Below are positions 26,474 through 35,115 of a stretch of DNA of 64,000 nt, one piece after another (position 1 is the first letter of the stretch; each line of letters begins with the position of its first letter). The DNA is from Nitrospira sp. (lineage in GTDB: Bacteria; Nitrospirota; Nitrospiria; Nitrospirales; Nitrospiraceae): contig SWDM01000004.1 of the NCBI GenBank assembly GCA_005116835.1, positions 152,749-216,748 on the forward strand. The letters run 5' to 3'. The position numbers and the translations under genes are program-made. The notes below the pieces were generated by a model that did no database searches, was not told where the DNA came from, and saw only the letters and a list, made by a program, of their open reading frames with translations.

Positions 26474-27091
26474 TCAGTCCTTCAATGGAATATTCCTCTC
26501 ACCAGCTTGGCACATTGCTTGTGAGGCGAACTCGTGCTGACCAGGAGGGCGGAATCCCCATGCGGTCGCAAGGGCTTGGCAGGTCAACTTTGCAAGGGCA
26601 TCCTCGATTCCACCGACGGGGTTAGGGTATCTAGCCGTTCCGCTCCACGCTACCTCGCTTGTTCCAACGTTTACCCCCCGTATAGAAACACTAGCGCTGT
26701 ATTCGGTGTGCATGCCTCCCTCTGCCTTATTTGCGTCTGCGTAATAGCTACTTCGCAGCTCCTTTTGGAAAGACGTATCAACGAATATCACCATTTCAGC
26801 CCCTAACAACTTTCCGACACGGAGCACCTGCGCTTCATCATCAGGTGTGTGAGTAAGTCTGATCTGTTGTTCATTAAAAACTTGCTGTAGCCTGGCTCGT
26901 TCCACAATCGTGAGCCCTCGCTTCTGAAGCCATATTGTCGCGGTTCCTGCGGTAGCTGGATGGTCAGCCCAGACAACTGCGCGGGTGTTCTGCTGTGGCA
27001 GTGTTTTATGGAAGCCATCTGTCACTGGATACAGATTGGTGCATCCAACAGTGAGTGAGATTAGCCAGAGACCTACGTGCGTCATTCGCAT
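26474..27091 (-). CDS. CsgG-like lipoprotein
   Basis: A 205-residue exported lipoprotein. The lipobox is SLTVGC near residue 17. The mature part resembles the CsgG/FlgO-type fold: TIWLQKRGLTIVERARLQQV matches the helix-strand block with VVERxxLxxI that recurs in this group, then LGAEMVIFVD and SASVSIRGVNVGTSEVAWSG. Such proteins act at the outer membrane in secretion or as periplasmic accessory factors; curli genes are not nearby. I start at ATG 27091, behind GGAGAAAAGG. Confidence 0.7.
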   Translation of the reverse strand: MRMTHVGLWLISLTVGCTNLYPVTDGFHKTLPQQNTRAVVWADHPATAGTATIWLQKRGLTIVERARLQQVFNEQQIRLTHTPDDEAQVLRVGKLLGAEMVIFVDTSFQKELRSSYYADANKAEGGMHTEYSASVSIRGVNVGTSEVAWSGTARYPNPVGGIEDALAKLTCQALATAWGFRPPGQHEFASQAMCQAGERNIPLKD

Positions 27092-27466
27092 AAATAACCT
27101 TTTCTCCAACAAAGTCAGTGCAAATTAAGATGGAAGACAGGCCTTTGGGTAGGAGTATATCCTGAATTGTTGCGAGGACAAACTATTCCAGGATCATAGG
27201 AGAGTGCAGCAACCTTTGTCTGGTTTGAAATCGTTCCAGACTCACGGGCAGGGATGCTCTCCCCTACCAAAAAGAAGATTCGGGGCCAAGTCTCGCGGTC
27301 CAACATTGACCAACCGTCTGCTCAGGACTCTCCGTCAATGTTTGGATTGAAGCAGGCACCTTATTGGTCAGACCCCCACCCAGAAATTCGCCTCTCCCGC
27401 CTTGATTTCGCCTGCGCCTCCGTCTACAGTCCTTTTCCTTCACAGAACAGACTCACGGAGTGATAC
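27092..27466. other. Divergent spacer without recognisable genes
   Basis: Spacer between the CsgG-like gene (minus) and the GHKL ATPase gene (plus), likely holding both promoters. CCAACATTGACC near 27300 repeats a word seen at 21425. A short plus frame at 27254-27463 has no ribosome binding site and is not credible. Confidence 0.35.
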
Positions 27467-29065
27467 ATGGGTGAGACCCGCGTCGATCTTGAACATCTGT
27501 TGGAAGACCTGCGGGATGCCTATCCCTACAGCATCGGGGAAACGATCCTCACCGAAATCATTGCCAACTCTCTGGACTCAGGGGCCAGCCGAATCACCAT
27601 GACGGCTGACCCAGCGCAGTCCACGCTGACCGTCGTCGACAATGGGTCCGGCATGCAGCGGAAGGCGATGCGACAGTATCACGACATCGCCGCCAGCACG
27701 AAAGTGCGCGGCCAAGGCATTGGGTTTGCCGGAGTGGGCATCAAGCTCGGACTCCTAGTATGCGAAGAAGTGCTCACGGAAACCAAGCGCGGCAGCACGC
27801 ATGTGGCGACGCGATGGCACTTGGCTTCGCGCCATCGTGCACCGTGGCAATGGGTACCTCCGATTGGACTGGTCGGCGAGCAGGGCACTGCAGTGCAGCT
27901 GAAGTTGCAAACCCCTCTGTCTCCTCTTCTAGACCCTGGGTTTCTCGAAGGAGTGATGCGTCGGCATTTTCAGCCGTTACTCGAATCCCCCTTCGACTCC
28001 TTTCTGACCGGCCACTACCCAGCCGGGATTACGTTCGAGGTCAATGGGCGACCGTTAGAACGGCATCCCCTGTCGGCGCCTGACCAAGCTCCGTTAACCA
28101 TTCGATTGGCCCGGCGGCGCAAGCTTTCGGCCTTGGGGTATTTGTCCCGCCATACCGCGCCATTACCGGAGGATCAGCGAGGCGTCGCAATCAGCACCTT
28201 GGGCAAAGTCATCAAACGTGGATGGGACTGGTTAGGTGTAACGTCATTACAGTCTGACCGAATCAACGGTTTGATCGAAGTCCCAGATCTGGCCGCCTCG
28301 CTCACGCTCAATAAAGGGGATTTTATCCGAACTGGCAATCGAGGGGCAGCCTACCTTGCATACAGAAAGGCGATTCAGGAGGCTGTCTCTCGACAACTGG
28401 AAGCCTGGGGCGATACGCGTACAGGAACTCCAGACGCCTCATCACGGGTAATGCGCCCACTGGAACGAGATCTGGATCGAGTGTTGGAAGAATTATCCGA
28501 CGACTTTCCGCTACTTGCCTCACTCGTCGAACGACGAGCCGGCGGCCAAAAACGATTGCCGATCGATGGCAAGGCCAACGATAAAGCGACAGGGACAGAT
28601 GCCCTTACAATATTGGCAGTCCAATCGACGGCTGAGCCTGAGCCAAATGAGACCGAGCCAGCTCAGCCACAAACACAACCTCCCCCTAAAGACCGGGACA
28701 CCGCAGAAGCTGAGCCAACGACAACCACAATTCCTGCTCCAGCATCAGCGATGCTCCCAGGTCATGGACGTTCCCGCGCTCCAATGCGATATGGACTGGG
28801 GGTTCAGTTCGAGGACCGACCAGATGATTCGGAACTGGGTAGGCTCGTGGAATCCACCGTCTGGATCAACCAAGCCCATCCCGCCTATCGGCGCGCACTG
28901 GCGTCCCGCTCCGTGGGTTATCACATTTCGCTCACCGTCGCGCTCGCACTGGCCCCCTTGGCCGTGGAACCGGATCAGGAGCACACCTTTATCACCAAGT
29001 TTCTGTCCCATTGGGGCCAAGCACTTGATAAGCCCAAAAAGCACGGTCGCCGCCCGCGAAAGTGA
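27467..29065 (+). CDS. GHKL-type (HSP90/MutL/MORC-like) ATPase, unknown role
   Basis: A 532-residue protein with an N-terminal Bergerat ATP-binding fold: ILTEIIANSLDSGA (N box, about 26-39), VVDNGSGMQ (G1, about 55-63) and GFAGVGIKLG (G2, about 85-94). A transducer-like region follows to about 310. A Pro/Thr/Glu-rich linker, about 385-440, leads to a C-terminal domain of about 85 residues I do not recognise. No kinase, protease or nuclease motif is evident. Stand-alone GHKL ATPases of MORC/MutL type work in DNA transactions, chaperoning or defence; the accessory location makes a defence role possible but unproven. Confidence 0.8.
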   Translation: MGETRVDLEHLLEDLRDAYPYSIGETILTEIIANSLDSGASRITMTADPAQSTLTVVDNGSGMQRKAMRQYHDIAASTKVRGQGIGFAGVGIKLGLLVCEEVLTETKRGSTHVATRWHLASRHRAPWQWVPPIGLVGEQGTAVQLKLQTPLSPLLDPGFLEGVMRRHFQPLLESPFDSFLTGHYPAGITFEVNGRPLERHPLSAPDQAPLTIRLARRRKLSALGYLSRHTAPLPEDQRGVAISTLGKVIKRGWDWLGVTSLQSDRINGLIEVPDLAASLTLNKGDFIRTGNRGAAYLAYRKAIQEAVSRQLEAWGDTRTGTPDASSRVMRPLERDLDRVLEELSDDFPLLASLVERRAGGQKRLPIDGKANDKATGTDALTILAVQSTAEPEPNETEPAQPQTQPPPKDRDTAEAEPTTTTIPAPASAMLPGHGRSRAPMRYGLGVQFEDRPDDSELGRLVESTVWINQAHPAYRRALASRSVGYHISLTVALALAPLAVEPDQEHTFITKFLSHWGQALDKPKKHGRRPRK

Positions 29066-29171
29066 TTGAACGACAATTCGTCGCGAAGTCGCCCCAAAAC
29101 GCCTTCCTGATATTTAATTGAACATTCAACATTACACATTGAGTATTACGGTTACTGCGGACGGCTTACTC

Positions 29172-30320
29172 CTACCACAACCGCTGAACAGGTGCCTTCA
29201 GTCTTGCCAAGCAGGGCTCCAGTTCTGGTTTTAAGGCTCTAGTCACCACAAACGCTGCCGGCACATGCTCCCAATGCCGTAGGTCCGGCTGTAACGCGCC
29301 TTCCATCACCGCAGGCGCGGTACGCATCAAGGCCGCTCCCCCGACCACCGAAACCTGACAGAGCGCCCCGTTACCTTTGGCTGCCGCATCGAGCATGCAG
29401 CCCCCGACCATGACTCCGGCTCCTGCCGCCAACGGAACCAGACTGTAGGTCAGACCAATCGGTAGTCGGACCCAGGCCTGCACGTTCAAGAGCGGGTGAT
29501 ACCCATGGCTATGGCGAATCGCGACCTTCTCGAACCAGCTTCGCGTAGACAGCCGCACACCTGTGTCGGATCGGCAGGCAGGAAGAAAATCCTCTTTCGC
29601 CTTCACGGAGAAATACCCGCTCGTGGATCCAAAGAATTCCAGATCCCATGTCAATTCAGGAAACCGACCGATACCGTAAACCTGCCACGGTCCGCTGTCG
29701 CTTTGTCCCTCATCAATCTGAGCCACCCGTCCTGCTGCAAACACACGAACAGCATCTTGCTTCCCCTTCCACATCACGTCCAGATCTCTCAGTCTGAGCC
29801 AATCGACGCGTGCCTCGTTCACCTCCCCTACCCGCTCCCACAACACTGCGGACAGCAACAGATTGATCGGGTCTTCGCCATAATTGTAGAGCGGCGTAAA
29901 TAACTCATGGTCCAGCTGCCTGAGTTCAACCTTTGCCTCCTCCATTTTCTGCACATTGGCATAACTCGCCGCCAGTAACAGGCTGAGATACCCGCGCTCA
30001 TAACTTTCCAGGACATAGTCGATAAAAGAGCCCTCTGGAATGAAGACGTTGGTGGTCTCCTTTAAGAGGGAAAAGTTCTTATGCCGAAATTCTGAACGGG
30101 CCTTCTCGCCATGAGTTATCAATGTGTCATAACACCGACCCGCAAAAGCATCGGCCAGTCGGTTGAGGGTATCGATTCTGTCTGAAAGATCGATCCCCCG
30201 TTCAATCTCCGAACAAGAAAGCCCTTGCATGGTCCGCCCGCCACTGGTCTGACAGCCGACAAGACCAATCAACAGTCCTAGGGCTACTGCTGCGATAGAG
30301 CGAATGTGGCGTCGAATCAT
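29172..30320 (-). CDS. Exported lipoprotein, COG3014-like
   Basis: A 382-residue lipoprotein: signal peptide 1-22 and lipobox LIGLVGC. The region about 45-190 is helical with TPR-like spacing (YERGYLSLLLAASYANVQK, then MEEAKVELRQLDHEL), as in the COG3014 lipoproteins. A glycine-rich hydrophobic stretch at about 290-335 (SLVPLAAGAGVMVGGCMLD) may insert in or lie on the membrane. Role unknown. It stands alone. Confidence 0.7.
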   Translation of the reverse strand: MIRRHIRSIAAVALGLLIGLVGCQTSGGRTMQGLSCSEIERGIDLSDRIDTLNRLADAFAGRCYDTLITHGEKARSEFRHKNFSLLKETTNVFIPEGSFIDYVLESYERGYLSLLLAASYANVQKMEEAKVELRQLDHELFTPLYNYGEDPINLLLSAVLWERVGEVNEARVDWLRLRDLDVMWKGKQDAVRVFAAGRVAQIDEGQSDSGPWQVYGIGRFPELTWDLEFFGSTSGYFSVKAKEDFLPACRSDTGVRLSTRSWFEKVAIRHSHGYHPLLNVQAWVRLPIGLTYSLVPLAAGAGVMVGGCMLDAAAKGNGALCQVSVVGGAALMRTAPAVMEGALQPDLRHWEHVPAAFVVTRALKPELEPCLARLKAPVQRLW

Positions 30321-30368
30321 CAGACTTGCACCAGAGTCAACGGTAAGGCATCGAAGATGCTTAGAAAT

Positions 30369-30959
30369 TTATTTACGAACAGCGGAATAGATCTGCTCAA
30401 TCTCACTACTTGTTAAATCTCGCCACTCACCTGGCTGGATGCCACCAAGCACAATCGGCCCGACCGCCACTCGCACCAGCCGCAATGTCGGATGCCCTAC
30501 AGAAGCGGTCATACGCCGGACCTGTCGGTTCAGTCCTTCACGCAACGTCATCTCCACCCAAGCAGTCGGCACATTTTTTCGAAAACGGATAGGCACAGGG
30601 CGATCAGGCAACTGAGGATCGTCCGGCAGCAAACGTACTTCAGCAGGCTTGGTTATCTTGCCGTTCAGCATCACTCCCTCTCGCAACTGCCTCAAGACCT
30701 CCTCTTTCGGGACTCGTTCAATTTGTACGAGATAGACTTTCGCCAGCTTATGCTGCGGATCTGTAATGTAATGGGCCAGCCGCCCGTCCGAGGTCAGAAG
30801 CAGCAGCCCTTCACTATCCAAATCGAGACGACCCGCTGCATAGACGCCAGGCAGATCGATATAGTCAGCCAACGTCTTCCGCCCATCTGGATCGGTAAAG
30901 CTTGGCAAGACCCCATGGGGTTTATTGAACGCGATCGTGCGAAGAGGGGGCATCAGCAT
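30369..30959 (-). CDS. 23S rRNA pseudouridine synthase, RluE type
   Basis: A 196-residue RsuA-family pseudouridine synthase without the N-terminal S4 domain, matching RluE/RluF-C size. The catalytic aspartate is in AGRLDLDSEGLLLLTSDG. KVYLVQI, LREGLNRQVRRM and LRLVRVAVGPI are the other family blocks. It isomerises one uridine in 23S rRNA (U2457 in E. coli RluE); target identity is inferred from length and absence of S4. Confidence 0.88.
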   Translation of the reverse strand: MLMPPLRTIAFNKPHGVLPSFTDPDGRKTLADYIDLPGVYAAGRLDLDSEGLLLLTSDGRLAHYITDPQHKLAKVYLVQIERVPKEEVLRQLREGVMLNGKITKPAEVRLLPDDPQLPDRPVPIRFRKNVPTAWVEMTLREGLNRQVRRMTASVGHPTLRLVRVAVGPIVLGGIQPGEWRDLTSSEIEQIYSAVRK

Positions 30960-31314
30960 GCGACTACTATATCCAACCCCTTCCGGCAGAACAACGAACG
31001 AACCCCGCCCCGCAGTCAGCCGTTCTCTCCCTCAAACCCTCGCTGTATAGATGCAGGCATCCCCCTTCAGGCGAGAATCCCTGCAGAGGGCTGGCGTTTC
31101 ATTCAGTTCCTCACTCATATACTGTATGTCAAACCCTACAGTGCCTGTAGCGCCATGCTCCAGTGCTTCTACAGACCATGAGCGACAAGCCGCTATTTAC
31201 TTTACAACTCACGGAGAAATAAGTAGTTCTGTGCATATGAGCTTTCTACTTATTAGGCATCGAGCTTGCTCCACTGCACCATGTTCCAGTCATCTTCATT
31301 TACAGGAGGAACCT
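30960..31314. other. Spacer upstream of the OmpA-family gene, with hairpin
   Basis: No gene seen. A perfect 9-bp inverted repeat, AATAAGTAG at 31218-31226 and CTACTTATT at 31246-31254, has a 19-nt loop and could be an operator. CAGTGCCTGTAGCGCCATGC with CTCCAGTGCTTCTACAG just upstream is a rough direct repeat. AGGAGGA precedes the ATG at 31315. Confidence 0.4.
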
Positions 31315-32382
31315 ATGAAGAAAATTTCGATCGATCGAACCACGCCCTTCCGGGGCCCAGCATTGGCCATACTCTGTGCCATGGCAGTAGTGGGTTGCGT
31401 GAGCACGGAAACCCACACGAAAACGCTTGCTGAACTCGAAACTGCAAAAAAAACTTCCGCCCAGCTCCAACAGCAGTTAGACGGGCTCAAACAGAACCTG
31501 AGCCAAGAAGCCACTCAACGGAAAGCCGCCGAACAGGAAGCGGCAACGTTGACCAAAGAACGTGAAGCGCTCGCAGCTCGCTCGAACGAGCTGCAGTCCC
31601 ACCTGAGCGGTCTGGAGAAAGAAAAGGGGCAACTGAACAACGAGCTGGGCAATGTGCGCGGGCAAATCACCGATCTTGAGCAGAAGCTCACAAGCGGAAA
31701 TGCCTCTTCGCAGGAAGAAATCACCAAGTTACAGAAACAAGCCTCTGAACTGGCGGAGAACGCTGCTCGGATCGCGAAGGAGCGCGAGCAACTTCAACTG
31801 GAACAGGCGCAACTTGCCGCAACGTTGGAACAGGAACGGCTGGCCAAGTTGGCAAAAGAAGAAGAGATCAATCGCCTGACCCGCACACAGGAAGAGTTAT
31901 CCAAATCCCTGCAAGACGAAATTTCCAAGGGCAATGTCACCATACAGCAAGTACGTGACCGCCTGACCATCAACATGGTGGACCGAGTCTTGTTCGATTC
32001 CGGACAGGCCCAAGTGAAACCGGCCGGTGTAAAAGTCTTGAAACCGGTCAGCGACGTGCTCAACAAGATCTCAGACAAACAGATTCGTATCGAAGGCCAC
32101 ACAGACAACGTCAACATCAGCCCGAAGCTTCAAGACCGCTTCAAGACAAACTGGGAACTCTCGACCGCGCGAGCCACAACCGTCGTGCGTTTTCTGATCG
32201 ATCAGGGTGGTGTGGACCGCCAACACCTCTCTGCAGTCGGCTATGCCGATACCAAGCCCCTCGCCCCGAACGATACTGAACAAGGCAGGGCTTCAAATCG
32301 GCGAATCGAGATCGTGCTGTACCCCAAAGACCTTAAACGGATTGCCGGCCAACTGGATCCCGCCACCTCAGAAACGAAATAG
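31315..32382 (+). CDS. OmpA-family peptidoglycan-associated lipoprotein with coiled coil
   Basis: A 355-residue exported lipoprotein. The signal peptide ends at VVGC (about 27). Residues 38-210 form a long coiled coil (repeats such as LEKEKGQLNNELGNVRGQIT). The C-terminal OmpA domain (about 228-340) has VLFDSGQAQVKPAG, IRIEGHTDNV and ASNRRIEIVL, including the Asp/Arg pair that binds diaminopimelate in peptidoglycan. This YiaD/MotB-like layout would tether the outer membrane to the wall. I start at ATG 31315, 4 nt after AGGAGGA. Confidence 0.92.
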   Translation: MKKISIDRTTPFRGPALAILCAMAVVGCVSTETHTKTLAELETAKKTSAQLQQQLDGLKQNLSQEATQRKAAEQEAATLTKEREALAARSNELQSHLSGLEKEKGQLNNELGNVRGQITDLEQKLTSGNASSQEEITKLQKQASELAENAARIAKEREQLQLEQAQLAATLEQERLAKLAKEEEINRLTRTQEELSKSLQDEISKGNVTIQQVRDRLTINMVDRVLFDSGQAQVKPAGVKVLKPVSDVLNKISDKQIRIEGHTDNVNISPKLQDRFKTNWELSTARATTVVRFLIDQGGVDRQHLSAVGYADTKPLAPNDTEQGRASNRRIEIVLYPKDLKRIAGQLDPATSETK

Positions 32383-32395
32383 CCATCCGTTTTCC

Positions 32396-32427
32396 GGAGG
32401 TGCTCACCCAACAGGGTGGGCACCTCC
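32396..32427. terminator. Hairpin between convergent genes
   Basis: GGAGGTGCTCACCC at 32396-32409 pairs with 32414-32427 with a single G-U position. It lies between the convergent OmpA-family gene and the Sm-like small gene. No long T tract on either side, so it is a bidirectional hairpin with moderate support as a terminator. Confidence 0.6.
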
Positions 32428-32463
32428 CTATCCGTCAATCGCCAAGATCTCACCGCACATGCG

Positions 32464-32787
32464 TCACTTCGTCCGAGCCCGCACGATTACTGCGCTGACA
32501 TGATCGAGCCTGACCATAGCATCGAAAAACTCCGCCCCTGTCAGTTGCGTGAGCTGCACAGTTTGCGCCGTCACACTTGCTACGATTCCTTCTATATCCT
32601 GCCCCGATGCCAGCTTAAGCTTCGCACGTTTCCCAATCAGTTGATCCAACGCCTGCTTCAGGTTTTCGGAAACCGCCTGTTCCGCAAGTCTCTCCTCAGC
32701 CCAAATATCCGAACCCACTGCCCCGGCACTCAACACCAGGCTCCCAACCAACAGGCTGATACAGAGACCAGAGATATTTTTAGCCAT
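32464..32787 (-). CDS. Exported small Sm-like protein, unknown function
   Basis: A 107-residue secreted protein: signal peptide 1-27 (ISGLCISLLVGSLVLSAGAVG). The mature part reads GKRAKLKLASGQDIEGIVAS then VTAQTVQLTQLTG, the strand pattern of an Sm/LSM-like small beta-barrel. Export of such a fold is uncommon but known in unknown-function periplasmic proteins. The start is ATG 32787, with GGAGGAG 4 nt upstream. No close partner is visible. Confidence 0.7.
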   Translation of the reverse strand: MAKNISGLCISLLVGSLVLSAGAVGSDIWAEERLAEQAVSENLKQALDQLIGKRAKLKLASGQDIEGIVASVTAQTVQLTQLTGAEFFDAMVRLDHVSAVIVRARTK

Positions 32788-32964
32788 ACGCTCCTCCTTG
32801 TTCATCAAAGCCAGCGCAGCTATATCAGGTCTGCATTCTCCAATCAATATGAGTGACAGGAGCCTTCCCCCGCTTCCCTGCTTCGGTTATGATGCACTAC
32901 ATACTTGGCGTTCGATATCACTGCTCAGAAATTGATCCCACTTCACGAACTGAGGTATCTATCA

Positions 32965-33621
32965 ATGCTGCGATTCATGCTGATGATGACGTTCCTCACA
33001 ATATCCCTCGGACTGTCCGCCTGTGACACCGTCTATATTGCCACGATGGAAAAGGTTGGCTACGCCAAGCGAGACATCCTGAGCAGCCGTGTCAAGTCAG
33101 CGCGCGACGCGCAGGAAGATGCCAAAAAAGAAATCCAAAGCGCCTTGGATCAATTTGGGAAAGTCGTGGCCTATCAAGGCGGAGACCTGGAAGACACGTA
33201 TAAGAAACTCAACGGCGAGCTGCAAAGCAGCGAAGACAGTGCCGAGACAGTGCGGAAACGCATCAAAGACGTCGAAAGTGTGGCCGACGCGCTTTTCTCG
33301 GAATGGGAGAACGAACTCAATCAATATTCCAGCGCGGACCTGCGCCGGAAGAGCGAATCGAAGCTCGCCCAAACCAAAGGCCGCTACAAAGACATGCTCG
33401 GCGCCATGAATCGGGCGGAACAGCGCATCGATCCAGTCCTGAGGCCGCTCCGCGATCAAGTGCTCTACCTGAAACACAACCTCAATGCGCGCGCGCTGGC
33501 CGCCATGAAAGGTGAGCTGGTGAAAGTCGACGCGCAGGTCGATCGGCTGGTCCGAGAGATGAACCGCTCTATTGCCGAAGCCGACAAGTTCATTCAAGCT
33601 ATGGAGAAAGAGCCGGCCTGA
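32965..33621 (+). CDS. DUF2959 family lipoprotein
   Basis: A 218-residue helical lipoprotein. LGLSAC near residue 20 is the lipobox; ATMEKVGYAKRDILSSRV and SARDAQEDAKKEI are the DUF2959 signature. The remainder is long amphipathic helix. Members of this family are envelope proteins of unknown role. I start at ATG 32965 behind GAGG rather than the longer frame from 32905. Confidence 0.88.
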   Translation: MLRFMLMMTFLTISLGLSACDTVYIATMEKVGYAKRDILSSRVKSARDAQEDAKKEIQSALDQFGKVVAYQGGDLEDTYKKLNGELQSSEDSAETVRKRIKDVESVADALFSEWENELNQYSSADLRRKSESKLAQTKGRYKDMLGAMNRAEQRIDPVLRPLRDQVLYLKHNLNARALAAMKGELVKVDAQVDRLVREMNRSIAEADKFIQAMEKEPA

Positions 33622-33660
33622 TCCGCCATTCGAGACAGCACGTCCTGTCAGGAGGTCCTC

Positions 33661-34533
33661 ATGCGCTGGGAAGGGCAACGAGAAAGCGACAATGTTGAAG
33701 ATCGTCGTGGCATGGGACCAGCCAGGGTCGGAGGCGTGGGAGGACTGGGACTCGGCGGCATCGTGCTGGTACTGGCCGTCAGCTATTTCACCGGCATCAA
33801 TCCTGTGACTCTACTCAACATGCTCAACGGCGTACAGGAGATCACCGACTCATCGGCACCATCCGAGCCCACTCCGACCGCACCAGCCGGATCGCCTACT
33901 GACAAACTGGGAAAGTTCGCAGGGGTTGTCCTTGCCGACACGGAAACCACCTGGAGACAACTCTTTGGGCCGCAGTATGAAGAGCCTCGACTCGTACTCT
34001 TCACTGGAGCAGTCCAATCTGCTTGCGGGACCACATCGTCCGCCGTCGGCCCCTTCTACTGCCCCAGGGATCACAAAGTGTATTTGGACCTCTCCTTCTT
34101 CAACGAAATGTCCCAACGCTTGGGTGCGCCAGGTGACTTCGCGCAGGCCTATGTGATCGCGCATGAAGTGGGCCATCACGTGCAGAATCTCATGGGCATT
34201 GCAGAAAAAGTCACGCGCCTCCAGCGTCAGGCCTCTGAACGAGAGGGGAATGCCCTGTCGGTAAGAATGGAACTGCAGGCAGATTGTTTCGCCGGCGTCT
34301 GGGGTCACCATGCCAAGCGTGAGCGGAACCTGATCGAGCCTGGCGATTTCGAAGAAGGATTACGAGCCGCGTCAGCCATCGGCGATGACCGGCTCCAAAA
34401 AATGTCTCGCGGCTCTGTTCAGCCGGAAAGCTGGACTCACGGCTCCTCCGAGCAACGCATGACGTGGCTCCGCAAAGGATTGGAGACGGGCGATCCCAAG
34501 GCTTGTGATACCTTCGCAAACAACCGGCTCTAA
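33661..34533 (+). CDS. Neutral zinc metallopeptidase (YpfJ/KPN_02809 family)
   Basis: A 290-residue membrane-anchored peptidase. A single membrane segment covers about 27-45 after a charged N-terminus (MRWEGQRESDNVEDRRG is the usual opening of this family). The zinc motif is HEVGHHVQN, with the downstream MELQADCFAGVW supplying the third ligand. Substrate unknown. It lies 39 nt after the DUF2959 gene, and TCAGGAGGTCCTC supplies the ribosome binding site. Confidence 0.93.
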   Translation: MRWEGQRESDNVEDRRGMGPARVGGVGGLGLGGIVLVLAVSYFTGINPVTLLNMLNGVQEITDSSAPSEPTPTAPAGSPTDKLGKFAGVVLADTETTWRQLFGPQYEEPRLVLFTGAVQSACGTTSSAVGPFYCPRDHKVYLDLSFFNEMSQRLGAPGDFAQAYVIAHEVGHHVQNLMGIAEKVTRLQRQASEREGNALSVRMELQADCFAGVWGHHAKRERNLIEPGDFEEGLRAASAIGDDRLQKMSRGSVQPESWTHGSSEQRMTWLRKGLETGDPKACDTFANNRL

Positions 34534-34536
34534 CAA

Positions 34537-34620
34537 TCCGTGAGACGTGAAACGTTAAACGAGGGAACGTATCCGAGACGTTGAGGCCTTTTGAAACGTG
34601 TGACGTTTCACGTTTTTCGA
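34537..34620. repeat. Family D word-palindrome (ACGTGAAACG) after the metallopeptidase gene
   Basis: GTGAGACGTGAAACGTTAAA at 34541 and GTGTGACGTTTCACGTTTTT near 34600 are imperfect reverse complements, sharing the word ACGTGAAACGT. It starts directly after the peptidase stop and ends in a T run, so it can act as terminator. Related copies are at 40250-40320 and 52497-52595. Confidence 0.7.
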
Positions 34621-34653
34621 GAGCGACATTTTCAGCAGCCTGTCCCACATTTT

Positions 34654-35106
34654 ATGGATATCGACCACTATCAGGAGCCGCCACACGAATCAGCCTCCCA
34701 GGGAATATGGGCGGCGCTTCTAGCCGACGCGCCCTGGAATGCCAAATCCGTCATCGCCGCTGGTATCGCAACTGCCGGAGGTCTCACATCATGGGCAGCG
34801 AACTTCTCCTCACCTGCTGTGGCAGGAATCGGCGGCAGCTATCTGGCAGGATTCTTCATGGGCTGGGCATCCCGGAGATTTCTGAGAATGGCTGCCCTGA
34901 TCACCGGCGGACTGCTGGCCGGCGTCGCTGTCCTGGATGAGACCGGTTGGATCGATCTTGACTGGAAGTCAGTGGAAGCACAGATCAGCCACGCTATCGC
35001 GGCGACACAACAGGGTGCTCAAGGGCTCAAACACATCCTCTCCGGGTATCTCCCGTCAACCGGAGCAGCAGCGGTCGGAATGTTCTTCGGATTTCGCAAA
35101 AAATAG
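34654..35106 (+). CDS. FUN14-domain membrane protein
   Basis: A 150-residue protein with FUN14-type features: a glycine-rich hydrophobic pair of segments (AGIGGSYLAGFFMGWASRRF and ALITGGLLAGVAVLDETG), an ID(L)DW block, and a C-terminal FGFRKK. Bacterial FUN14 proteins are small inner-membrane proteins of unknown role. The start at ATG 34654 lacks a good ribosome binding site; upstream codons derive from the family D repeat. Confidence 0.8.
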   Translation: MDIDHYQEPPHESASQGIWAALLADAPWNAKSVIAAGIATAGGLTSWAANFSSPAVAGIGGSYLAGFFMGWASRRFLRMAALITGGLLAGVAVLDETGWIDLDWKSVEAQISHAIAATQQGAQGLKHILSGYLPSTGAAAVGMFFGFRKK

Positions 35107-35115
35107 TAAGACGAG

